Source: Achromobacter sp. Bel
Lineage (GTDB): Bacteria > Pseudomonadota > Gammaproteobacteria > Burkholderiales > Burkholderiaceae_B
Direction of reading: 5' to 3'
Length of the DNA stretch: 64,000 nucleotides
Assembly (NCBI RefSeq): GCF_012928505.1
Contig: NZ_JABBJN010000033.1
Location: 1 to 64,000, forward strand
Both the position numbers and the translations under genes were made by a program. Below the pieces are notes generated by a model. The model did no database searches, was not told the origin of the DNA, and saw only the letters and a program-made list of their open reading frames with translations. Positions 24,316 through 31,686 of the stretch are shown here, piece after piece; position 1 is the stretch's first letter; the number at the start of each line of letters is the position of its first letter.

Positions 24316-25237
24316 ACATGAAGCTAAGTTGCGCACTATTGTCCCCCGACGTGCCGGACAATTTTGTTAGAAAATTACCGTAGAGCGATATCCGTTCGTT
24401 CAATGCATATCCAACGCCCAGCGTCATATGAATCTGACTCTCGTTCAGGTTTAGCTTGCGGCCGGCGAAACGGTCCGCTATCTGGTAAGAGAACTGCAAC
24501 CCAGAAGACAACGTTACTCGGTCATTTGCTAGAAAGGAGATCGCAGGAGCGACAGTGAAGGAAGTCCCTAACTGGTATTTTTTCCCTTCAAAATCGACGG
24601 GCCTTTTAAGCGTAGTGGAGGCAGTTAACGACATGACAACGGGGTCGTCGATCAAGTAACCGCTCAGCCCCATCGTGACACTATGAAGATATACTGTCTT
24701 CGGTCGAAATGGCAGCATGGATAAGCGGTCAGCAATGCCTAGGGAGCCAAACGCAAATGCGCTGGTCGAACCGCCTCGATAAATACGAGTGGAGAGATTT
24801 GCTGATAAAGAACTGAAGGAAAACCGCTGCTCCCGTTGAAGGTCACCGGTGGTGTCGCTATAAGTTTGAGTGTGTGACCAAGATCCAGTCGTCCGAAGAC
24901 CGATTTCGTTGTTTTCGGTAATGCCATACCTAATCCCTAGCATGCCCACAAGCTGGTCTGTCTGCCGCTGCTCAGTGTCGAGGCCGGACACAACAGGCAC
25001 TGCAAGAGTCGGGGTGAGCTGGAGGTTCGCGCGGGTATATCCCTTGGTCGAATCCGAAGCGTAATTCCCGTATGAAATTCCACCTTCATATCTGACTTTC
25101 CCTTCATCGGATACAAACTCATCAATGATCCATATCGGAGCAGACGTTCGCGAATCGGAAAGCAGGGACTCTTTGCCCCAAGCAGTGGCCGATAAGAGTG
25201 CTGCCCAAGCGACAAACAGAGGTCTCATTTTCTTCAA
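24305..25237 (-). CDS. Outer-membrane beta-barrel protein of the C39 cassette
   Basis: A 310-residue protein with a signal peptide (RPLFVAWAALLSATAWG) and a body of alternating polar/hydrophobic strands with frequent aromatic ends (YEGGISYGNY, GIRYGITENNEIGLRTTGSW, SGLQFSYQIADRF, HMTLGVGYALNERISLYGNF, QLSFMYEN), typical of a 12-14-strand outer-membrane barrel of the 'transporter' (phenol-MetA-like) type; FapF belongs to a similar class. The TTG at 25237 has GGGAG seven bases upstream; ATG 25228 is the alternative. First gene of the cassette and probably the export channel. Lower GC than the flanks. Confidence 0.7.
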   Translation of the reverse strand: MKKMRPLFVAWAALLSATAWGKESLLSDSRTSAPIWIIDEFVSDEGKVRYEGGISYGNYASDSTKGYTRANLQLTPTLAVPVVSGLDTEQRQTDQLVGMLGIRYGITENNEIGLRTTGSWSHTQTYSDTTGDLQREQRFSFSSLSANLSTRIYRGGSTSAFAFGSLGIADRLSMLPFRPKTVYLHSVTMGLSGYLIDDPVVMSLTASTTLKRPVDFEGKKYQLGTSFTVAPAISFLANDRVTLSSGLQFSYQIADRFAGRKLNLNESQIHMTLGVGYALNERISLYGNFLTKLSGTSGDNSAQLSFMYEN

Positions 25238-25265
25238 GCTGAAACTCCCATTTTGCGAAATAACA

Positions 25266-25319
25266 AAAATGAGATACTAAATAGATCTCATTTTCAATCG
25301 CAATAGGATAATTCCTATT
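25266..25319. promoter_or_regulatory. Two inverted repeats in the promoter region of the C39 cassette
   Basis: AAAATGAGAT (25266-25275) and ATCTCATTTT (25285-25294) form a perfect 10-9-10 repeat; AATAGGA (25302-25308) and TCCTATT (25313-25319) form a perfect 7-4-7 repeat. On the minus strand TTGCGA and TAGTAT with 18-base spacing could be -35 and -10 hexamers, with the larger repeat covering the spacer and -10. This looks like an operator-controlled promoter for the cassette. Confidence 0.5.
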
Positions 25320-25320
25320 T

Positions 25321-25628
25321 TTATATAAACGTGTCGTCGGCGGGTACGGTTGCGGCGGTTCCTCTTCTTTCTCTTTTAGCTGCTTCCCAGGTCACGCCGT
25401 CGGATCCCGGCAGGTTTGCGAGAGGGCTAGGGCACCGAAGACTTTTTGTCGCTTGGCGCCCTGCGTTTATGCAGGCTGCTGAGGGGGATGCACGTTGGAA
25501 AGCAGGTGCGCATCTGCATAAGGCATGGGGGTGCGGGTGTGGAAAAGGCCGAGAAGTCGCAACAATTCTGTGAGAATTGCTGAACATTATCGCCAGTCTC
25601 ATTTCGTAGTATCTCCACTGAAAGAAAA
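25321..25628. other. Gap right of the cassette, no confident gene
   Basis: Composition returns to GC-rich after ~25330. Overlapping open frames of 80-93 codons exist on both strands, without a family match or a good ribosome site. It may hold the right junction of the cassette or a decayed gene. Confidence 0.35.
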
Positions 25629-25853
25629 ATGAAAGGTGGAGATGTGGCGATCTGCAGTGAATGCGAGACCATCGCGCAGCACACCCGCGGGGCGCCTGGC
25701 CATGCCGGGCTGATCAGCCTTGGCCCGGTGCGCAGCCTGCGGGCGGTCAGCCGCAAGGCGACCCACGAAGCGTTTGTCTGCGTGGTCTGCGATACCGGCT
25801 GGGATTACCTGGACGATAAGCGCGATCCGTCGGCCGGCTGGACGCGATGCTGA
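25629..25853 (+). CDS. Small protein with two CxxC pairs (zinc-ribbon-like)
   Basis: A 74-residue protein with CSEC near the N-terminus and CVVC at residues ~51-54, spaced as a zinc knuckle or short ribbon, followed by DTGWDYLDDKRDPSAGW. No signal peptide. I do not recognise the family. Start ATG 25629 has only a weak purine stretch before it. It faces the GntR gene, with stops 35 bases apart. Confidence 0.5.
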   Translation: MKGGDVAICSECETIAQHTRGAPGHAGLISLGPVRSLRAVSRKATHEAFVCVVCDTGWDYLDDKRDPSAGWTRC

Positions 25854-25887
25854 TGCCCCTTCGGCCCGACCTGCCAGGCCGGGCTGA

Positions 25888-26691
25888 TCAGTGCTCCGAA
25901 CCGCTGTTCAGCATTCGGCTTTTCGCCTTTTCGATGTGCGCGCGCATGACGTTGCGGGCGCCGTCCGCGTCCTGTTGCAGGATCAGCAGGTAGATGTGCC
26001 GGTGTTCGTCGATGGCGGCGCGGGTGCGTTTCCAGGGTTCGCTGTGGACCAGATGGCGCATGACGTTCACGGCGTGGCTGACGTCGTACTCCAGCGATTT
26101 CAACACTTGCACGAAGCGTTGGTTGCTGGTGGCCGCCGCGATGGCGCGGTGAAAGCCGTAGTCGTGATGGTGGGCGATGGCGCCCGAGGCGTCGGCTTCT
26201 TCGTAGCCCGTCAGCATGCGATCCATCTCGCGCAGGTCGTCCGCGGTGCGGCGCAGGGCGGCCAAGTAGGCGCATTCGGGTTCGATCACCATGCGCAGCT
26301 CCAGGCCCTCCAGGATATGGCCGACGCGGCGCGCAGGGTCCACGGCGGGCATGCCGCCCATCAGGTCGGGCTTGGCGCGCACATAGGTGCCCGACCCGCG
26401 GATGGAGTCCACGAGCTGGTCTTCGCGCAGCCGGTCCAACGCCTGCCGCACGACGGGGCGCGACACCTCGAACAACGCCGCCAATTCCAGTTCCGTCGGC
26501 AACTTGTTGCCGGGCGCGATCTTGCCGGTGGCGATGGCGTAGAACAGGCTTTCGTACACGCGTTCGGCAAAGCGCTCGGCACGCACATAGCCCAGGCCAG
26601 AGGCCACCTCGGCCAGCACGCCCAGTTCGGGACGGGGGCGGGTAGCGGCTTCCAACAACGATTCCAGCTGCGGGTCACGCACGTCGCTCAT
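25888..26691 (-). CDS. GntR-family regulator, FadR subgroup (FCD domain)
   Basis: A 267-residue regulator: winged helix (AERVYESLFYAIATGKIAPGNKLPTELELAALFEVSRPVVRQALDRLREDQLVDSIRGSGTYV, residues ~41-103) and a C-terminal FCD domain whose metal-binding histidines are seen in HHHDYGFHRAIAAA and IDEHRHIYLL. ATG 26691 is chosen because AGGAG lies seven bases upstream; an earlier ATG (26733) overlaps an operator half-site. A TGTCA-N7-TGACA palindrome precedes it, and a second with identical spacing precedes the divergent aldehyde dehydrogenase. It likely represses both, with a small carboxylic acid or aldehyde-pathway intermediate as effector. Confidence 0.9.
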   Translation of the reverse strand: MSDVRDPQLESLLEAATRPRPELGVLAEVASGLGYVRAERFAERVYESLFYAIATGKIAPGNKLPTELELAALFEVSRPVVRQALDRLREDQLVDSIRGSGTYVRAKPDLMGGMPAVDPARRVGHILEGLELRMVIEPECAYLAALRRTADDLREMDRMLTGYEEADASGAIAHHHDYGFHRAIAAATSNQRFVQVLKSLEYDVSHAVNVMRHLVHSEPWKRTRAAIDEHRHIYLLILQQDADGARNVMRAHIEKAKSRMLNSGSEH

Positions 26692-26718
26692 CGGCGCGCT
26701 CCTGAAGAAAATGCCGAG

Positions 26719-26739
26719 TTTGTCATTCGTCATGACAAA
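26719..26739. promoter_or_regulatory. GntR operator 1 (TTTGTCAT-N5-ATGACAAA)
   Basis: Perfect 8-bp arms at 26719-26726 and 26732-26739, containing TGTCA-N7-TGACA, 28 bases upstream of the GntR start. The position suits autoregulation. The core matches operator 2 in both half-site and spacing. Confidence 0.65.
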
Positions 26740-26830
26740 CCGCGGCGGGATGGGATTCCGGCCTAAATCCCTGAAATATTAGGGATTACCCGAGGCATCG
26801 GAAAAATGTCCTGAAGCTTGGGACAAAAGC

Positions 26831-26847
26831 TGTCAATTCAATTGACA
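26831..26847. promoter_or_regulatory. GntR operator 2 (TGTCAAT-N3-ATTGACA)
   Basis: Perfect 7-bp arms at 26831-26837 and 26841-26847, again TGTCA-N7-TGACA. It lies ~120 bases before the aldehyde dehydrogenase start, where it could control that gene's promoter. A further 7-8-7 inverted repeat (AATCCCT 26766-26772, AGGGATT 26781-26787) lies between the two operators. Confidence 0.6.
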
Positions 26848-26966
26848 AGTTGCGGGGGCCTCTCGTACCTTGCTCGAAACCCCATGGATTCCTGCCCGAG
26901 ACGCTGCACGCGTGTCGGCGTCAATTCCGCAACCGGCCGTCCGGCCGCTACTTTACTCCGCACATC

Positions 26967-28400
26967 GTGACTCAGAAGAACTTTATCGCCAACCAATGGG
27001 TGGCCGCTGCCGCCGGTGAAACCATTCCCGTCCTGAACCCGTCCGATGGCAACGCCTTCGAGGCGATCGCCCGTTCGGGCGAAGCGGATATCGACCGCGC
27101 CGTGCAGGCCGCTCGCCAGGCGTTTGAAGGCGAGTGGGGCCAGATGGCGCCTGCCGCCCGCAGTCGTCTGCTGATGCGGATCGCGTTCGCGCTGCTGGAC
27201 CGCCAGGAGGAATTGGCGCAGTTGGAATCGGCCGACACGGGCAAGCCGATCAAGCAGGCCCGCGGGGACGCCGCGGCGGTTGCGCGCTATTTCGAGTTCT
27301 ATGCCGGCGCGGTCGACAAGCTGCACGGCGAAACCATTCCCTATACGCCGGGCTTCACGGTGCTGACTGTGCGCGAAGCGCATGGTGTCACCGGCCACAT
27401 CGTGCCCTGGAATTACCCTTTGCAGATCTTCGGTCGCAGCGTCGGCGCGGCGCTGGCCGCGGGCAATGCCTGCGTGGTCAAGCCCGCCGAAGACGCGTGC
27501 CTGTCGCTGCTGAAGCTGGCCGAGATCGCCGCCGAAGTGGGTTTGCCCGCCGGCGCCTTGAACATCGTCACCGGCTACGGCCACGAGGCCGGTGCGGCGT
27601 TGACCGCGCATCCGGGCATCGACCACATCTCGTTCACCGGTTCGCCGCAGACGGGCAAGATGGTGGCGCACGCTGCCGCTGAAAACCATGTGCCGGTCAC
27701 GCTGGAGCTGGGTGGAAAGTCGCCGCAAGTCGTGTTCGACGATGCCGACCTGGACGCCGCCATGCCGGTGCTGTTGGCCGCCATCATCCAGAACGCCGGC
27801 CAGACCTGCTCGGCGGGCAGCCGTGTGCTGATCCAGCGTGGCGTGTACGAAACCGTGATCAAGCGCCTGTCGGAGGCCTTCTCTGCCACCGTCACCGGCC
27901 CGGCCGCGCAAGACCTGGACGTGGGGCCGCTGATCAGCGCCCGCCAGCACGACCGCGTGCGTGGTTTCCTGGCCGAAGCCGAGGCCGAAGGCCTGAAGGT
28001 CGCTGCGCGCGGCAAGCTGAAAGACGGCGCGCCCGCGTCCGGCTACTACCAGCCGCCCGTGCTGTTTCGCGACGTGCCGCCCGACAGCCGCCTGGCGCAG
28101 GAAGAAGTGTTCGGCCCGGTGCTGGCCGCGATGGTGTTCGGCACCGAGGAAGAGGCGCTGGAAATCGCCAACGGCACGCTGTACGGCCTGGTGGCGGGCG
28201 TGTGGACGCGCGACGGCGCGCGTCAGATGCGTCTGGCCCGCAAGCTGCGAGCCGGCCAGGTATTCGTGAACAACTACGGCGCCGGCGGCGGCGTGGAGCT
28301 GCCGTTCGGCGGTTCGCGCCAGTCGGGCTATGGCCGTGAAAAGGGCTTCGAAGCGCTGTATGGTTTCACGACGCTGAAGACCATCGCGATCCGTCATTGA
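26967..28400 (+). CDS. Aldehyde dehydrogenase (betaine-/aminoaldehyde-dehydrogenase-like)
   Basis: A 477-residue NAD(P)-dependent aldehyde dehydrogenase. Motifs: HIVPWNYPLQI (substrate/cofactor), FTGSPQTGKMV, general base Glu in VTLELGGKSPQVVF, catalytic Cys in NAGQTCSAGSRVLI, and EEVFGPVLAAMVF. It oxidises an aldehyde to its acid. GTG 26967 gives the normal ALDH opening (TQKNFIANQWV); the open frame extends 39 codons upstream but without ALDH-like sequence. It is divergent from the GntR gene with shared operator sequences. The specific aldehyde is not evident; betaine, 4-aminobutyraldehyde or an aromatic aldehyde are possible. Confidence 0.92.
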   Translation: MTQKNFIANQWVAAAAGETIPVLNPSDGNAFEAIARSGEADIDRAVQAARQAFEGEWGQMAPAARSRLLMRIAFALLDRQEELAQLESADTGKPIKQARGDAAAVARYFEFYAGAVDKLHGETIPYTPGFTVLTVREAHGVTGHIVPWNYPLQIFGRSVGAALAAGNACVVKPAEDACLSLLKLAEIAAEVGLPAGALNIVTGYGHEAGAALTAHPGIDHISFTGSPQTGKMVAHAAAENHVPVTLELGGKSPQVVFDDADLDAAMPVLLAAIIQNAGQTCSAGSRVLIQRGVYETVIKRLSEAFSATVTGPAAQDLDVGPLISARQHDRVRGFLAEAEAEGLKVAARGKLKDGAPASGYYQPPVLFRDVPPDSRLAQEEVFGPVLAAMVFGTEEEALEIANGTLYGLVAGVWTRDGARQMRLARKLRAGQVFVNNYGAGGGVELPFGGSRQSGYGREKGFEALYGFTTLKTIAIRH

Positions 28401-28409
28401 TGTCGCGGC

Positions 28410-28427
28410 GGGTGGCGTCCGCCACCC
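28410..28427 (+). terminator. Hairpin after the aldehyde dehydrogenase
   Basis: GGGTGGC (28410-28416), loop GTCC, GCCACCC (28421-28427), 10 bases after the stop. Only CTTT follows, so termination may be partial. Confidence 0.5.
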
Positions 28428-28513
28428 GGCCTTTGCGGGGCGGCTTCCGGCAAAATATCGGTTAACGTTGATGTTTTGCTTCAGGGGCCTGCCGCCCCGT
28501 ATTCAGGATCCGT

Positions 28514-29218
28514 ATGTTTACCGGTATTGTTCAAGGCACCGCGAAGATCGCGAAGATCGCGGATCGCGAAGGCCTGCGCACTTTCACGCTGGAATTCCCC
28601 CCTGGTTTCTGCGTCGACCTGGCCGTTGGCGCCAGCGTTTCGACGGACGGCGTTTGCCTGACCGTCACGGAACTGCTGTCCGACAACCAGGCGACCTTCG
28701 ATGTCATGCTGCAAAGCCTGGCCATCACCACGCTGGGCAGCTATGCCGAAGGCGACCGCGCCAACGTCGAGCGTGCCGCCCGCGATGGGGCCGAGATCGG
28801 CGGGCATCCGTTGTCCGGCCATGTGGACTTCACATCGGAAGTGGTCATGGTGAAGTCGTCCGACACCAATCGCCTGATGCGTTTCAGCATCCCCCCGGAT
28901 TTCCGCAAGTACGTCTTCGCCAAGGGCTATATCGCCATCAACGGCGCCAGCCTGACCGTGTCGGAAGTGAGCCGTGCCGAGGGCTGGTTCGAAGTCTGGC
29001 TGATCCCCGAAACCCGTCGCATGACGGTCTTTGAAGACAAGCAAGTGGGTGATTTCGTGAATATCGAAATCGAACGCAGCACGCAGGTGGTGGTGGACAC
29101 CGTGCGCGAGACGGTCCAGGAAAGCCTGGGCAAGCTGCAACCGCTCTTGGAAGCCATTCTGAAAGAGAAGGGGCTGACGCTGGAAGACTTCGTCAGCCCT
29201 CAGGGCAAGCTCAAGTAA
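28514..29218 (+). CDS. ribE: Riboflavin synthase, alpha subunit type
   Basis: A 234-residue enzyme that dismutates two 6,7-dimethyl-8-ribityllumazine molecules into riboflavin. It shows the two lumazine-binding repeats: MFTGIVQGTAKI ... GVCLTVTEL ... VERAARDGAEIGGHPLSGHVDF and then YIAINGASLTVSEV ... LIPETRRMT ... VNIEIERSTQVVVDTV. It is about 20 residues longer than E. coli riboflavin synthase because of a C-terminal helix-like tail (LQPLLEAILKEKGLTLEDF). No other rib gene is adjacent and I see no FMN-riboswitch sequence in the 113-base leader, so expression is probably constitutive. Confidence 0.94.
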   Translation: MFTGIVQGTAKIAKIADREGLRTFTLEFPPGFCVDLAVGASVSTDGVCLTVTELLSDNQATFDVMLQSLAITTLGSYAEGDRANVERAARDGAEIGGHPLSGHVDFTSEVVMVKSSDTNRLMRFSIPPDFRKYVFAKGYIAINGASLTVSEVSRAEGWFEVWLIPETRRMTVFEDKQVGDFVNIEIERSTQVVVDTVRETVQESLGKLQPLLEAILKEKGLTLEDFVSPQGKLK

Positions 29219-29249
29219 GCTTGCCCGGCCAGGCGCCCTTTATCGCCCT

Positions 29250-30746
29250 TTATCGGCCCTTGAACGGCTGCCCCAGCGGCCGGACCCGGATGCCCGGCTG
29301 CAAGCGGGTCCAGGGCAGGTCCGCCGGGTCGGCCTGCATGGGCCCCGGCGCCTTGGCTACCAGCACCTCGTGGGCGATCGGCTGGAAGTCGGCGCGGAAA
29401 TGCACCGAGCTCTTCACGACCAGTATTCCCATTTCCTCGGGCTGCACGCCGCCCACGCGGAACAGGTTGCGGTCCAGCATCTGCGCCTTGCTGGCGCTGA
29501 CCACGACGCGCACGCCGCCGATCCGCAAGCCGGCGACCGCGCCCAGGTCCATGTCCATGCCGTGCATCATCGGGCCGTCAAAGCGCAGCTTGCCGGGAGA
29601 TAAGGTTTCGACCAGGAATTCGCCTTCGAAAGCCGTGTCGCCCGCGACGCCCGATTGGCCGCCCAAGCGCAGCGTGACCGTCTTGCCGACGCCGGCGGCC
29701 GTGGCCGCGCGCACGGCGTCCGGATCGTAGAAAAGTCCCAGTGCCGCGTTTTGCGCATCCGCCTCGACCAGCGCGCGCAGCATGCCCGTGGTGTTGGCGT
29801 CGCCCCCCGCGCCCGGATTGTCCTGGGTGTCCGCGATGACGACCGGACGCGTTGCGCCATGCGCCAAGGCCTGTGCGCGGCGTACGGCTTCGGCCGGCTC
29901 CAGGAAGTCGGGCGACCATTGCGGCTCCAGCTCCAGCACGCGCTGGTACAGCGCGTCCGCGACTTGCTCCACCGCCGCCGCATCCGAACCGTACGCCCAC
30001 ACGACCGGGCCGCATTCGGGGAAGTCCGCCGCCGGAAAGCCGGGCGCGAAAGAAACGGAGGCGACGCCCGGGGTCCGCTCTAGTTGGGCCAGCGTTTCGT
30101 ATACGCCTTGCGACGGCTGCAGCATCGTGCACATGCCGTTGATCGGAATCAGGAAAGGCAGGCGGCGTTCGCTGCGCACCCAGTGGCGGCCCGCCGCGAT
30201 GCGCGCCAGCAGCAGGCGCGCCGCGTGTTCGCCGGTATCCGCCATGTCCACGTGCGGATACGTGCGGAAGGCGGCCAGCCCGTCGGCTTCGCGCAGCATC
30301 TGCGCGGTAACGTTGGCGTGCAGGTCCAGGCTGGCGATGACCGGCACGTCGGGTCCCACGATCCGGCGCACGCGCGCCAGCAGTTCGCCTTCGCCGTCGT
30401 CCAGGTGTTCGGTGACCATCGCGCCGTGCAAGTCCAGGTAGACGGCATCGTACGGGCCCGCCCGCGCGGCATCCAGGATTTCGCCGGCGATGCGCTCGTA
30501 GGCGTCGCGGGTGACGTGGGCGGACGGGCTGGCGCCGGCCCAGATCACCGGGCGCACGGTATGGCCCTGAGCCTGGATAGCGTTGATGAAGCCGCCTGCG
30601 GGAATGTTGACCGAGCGCAGCGCCAGCACGTCTTCGCCCCGCACCATGGCGGGAAAGCCTTCACCCCGGACGAAATTGTCGTAGCCGGCCTTGGACGGCG
30701 CAAAGGTATTGGTCTCGTGCTGAAAGCCTGCCACCAGGATATGCAT
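29250..30746 (-). CDS. M81 family metallopeptidase (MlrC/microcystinase C-like)
   Basis: A 498-residue member of the MlrC family. Conserved blocks are FQHETNTFAP at the N-terminus, YLDLHGAMVTEHLDDGEGELL, SLDLHANVTAQM, FRTYPHVDMADTGEHAARLL and, in the C-terminal domain, VIADTQDNPGAGGDANTTG with FYDPDAV; the His/Asp residues of these form a zinc site. MlrC breaks linearised microcystin, but the many homologues in soil Proteobacteria have other, unknown amide substrates. It stands alone, convergent with ribE. Confidence 0.88.
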   Translation of the reverse strand: MHILVAGFQHETNTFAPSKAGYDNFVRGEGFPAMVRGEDVLALRSVNIPAGGFINAIQAQGHTVRPVIWAGASPSAHVTRDAYERIAGEILDAARAGPYDAVYLDLHGAMVTEHLDDGEGELLARVRRIVGPDVPVIASLDLHANVTAQMLREADGLAAFRTYPHVDMADTGEHAARLLLARIAAGRHWVRSERRLPFLIPINGMCTMLQPSQGVYETLAQLERTPGVASVSFAPGFPAADFPECGPVVWAYGSDAAAVEQVADALYQRVLELEPQWSPDFLEPAEAVRRAQALAHGATRPVVIADTQDNPGAGGDANTTGMLRALVEADAQNAALGLFYDPDAVRAATAAGVGKTVTLRLGGQSGVAGDTAFEGEFLVETLSPGKLRFDGPMMHGMDMDLGAVAGLRIGGVRVVVSASKAQMLDRNLFRVGGVQPEEMGILVVKSSVHFRADFQPIAHEVLVAKAPGPMQADPADLPWTRLQPGIRVRPLGQPFKGR

Positions 30747-31059
30747 GTCGTTTCCTCTTGTTCATCGGGATAGCGCGCAACAGCCGGCAGTGTGGCACGA
30801 GAGCGGCGGGCAAGCATCGGGAAAAGCGGCCTGAATCGTCACGGCGTGGACAGACGATTGCCGGTTGCCGCGTGGCGTTCGGCGCGTCGCATGGCGTTAC
30901 TTTTTTTCATTCCAGATATTTATAGATCCAGCAATGACAAGGCTTTCCGTAAACTTATGGGCTGAGAGCCGCATGGATAGCCGAATAAATACTGAAACGC
31001 CCATGAAAAGGGCGTTTTGGGCGGGTTCGAATACAATGTAGGCACTTTCGGAGGTTTCT
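30747..31059. other. Intergenic region between the MlrC-like gene and speG
   Basis: No gene seen. The two flanking genes are divergent, so it must carry both promoters. The half nearest speG is AT-richer, and GGAGG at 31050-31054 lies five bases before the speG start. Confidence 0.5.
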
Positions 31060-31644
31060 ATGTCGGTCATATCCGATATCAAAATACGCCCCCTGGAGCG
31101 CGGCGACCTGCACTTTGTGCACAAGATCAACAACAACGACGTCATCATGCGTTATTGGTTCGAAGAGCCCTACGAGGCCTACGACGAACTGGTCGCCCTC
31201 TATGACCGCCACTTGCACGACCAGAACGAGCGGCGCTTCATCATCGAGCACGACACCGGCCAACCCGCAGGCCTGGTGGAACTGGTGGAAATCGACTATA
31301 TCCACCGCCGCGCAGAATTCCAGATCATCATCGCGCCCAGCTATCAGGGCCGGGGCTACGCCAAAGCGGCGACCCGCATCGCGGTGGGCTACGCGTTCCG
31401 CGTGCTGAATCTGCACAAGGTCTACCTGGTGGTGGACAAGGACAACATGGCGGCCGTGCACGTGTACGAACGCTGCGGCTTCCAGATCGAAGGCCTGATG
31501 AAGGAAGAGTTCTTTTCCAATGGCGCCTATCGCGACGCCTATCGCATGGCGCTGCTGCAGCACGAGCATCTGCGCGATGTGGGCCCCGGCGCGCCGGATG
31601 CTCCCGTACTGCGCGATTGGCCGCAGGAAGAACAGACGGGCTGA
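31060..31644 (+). CDS. speG: Spermidine N1-acetyltransferase
   Basis: A 194-residue GNAT enzyme very like SpeG along its whole length: [68 protein letters not shown] (acetyl-CoA loop QGRGYA), and [24 protein letters not shown]. It acetylates spermidine and spermine with acetyl-CoA, lowering polyamine toxicity. The C-terminal ~20 residues (proline/acid-rich) exceed the E. coli protein. A GGAGG site five bases upstream fixes the start. Single-gene unit. Confidence 0.94.
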   Translation: MSVISDIKIRPLERGDLHFVHKINNNDVIMRYWFEEPYEAYDELVALYDRHLHDQNERRFIIEHDTGQPAGLVELVEIDYIHRRAEFQIIIAPSYQGRGYAKAATRIAVGYAFRVLNLHKVYLVVDKDNMAAVHVYERCGFQIEGLMKEEFFSNGAYRDAYRMALLQHEHLRDVGPGAPDAPVLRDWPQEEQTG

Positions 31645-31686
31645 GCGCCCGTCCTTCCATCCGTTTCCGTCTTGACGCTGCGCGCC

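Noticed and set aside
25704-25891. 14-bp direct repeat GCCGGGCTGATCAG at 25704 and 25878
   Set aside because: Short, inside or beside coding sequence, no target-site duplication or element between the copies.
26838-28397. 519-codon minus-strand frame opposite the aldehyde dehydrogenase
   Set aside because: Antisense shadow; the plus-strand frame holds the ALDH catalytic Glu and Cys motifs.
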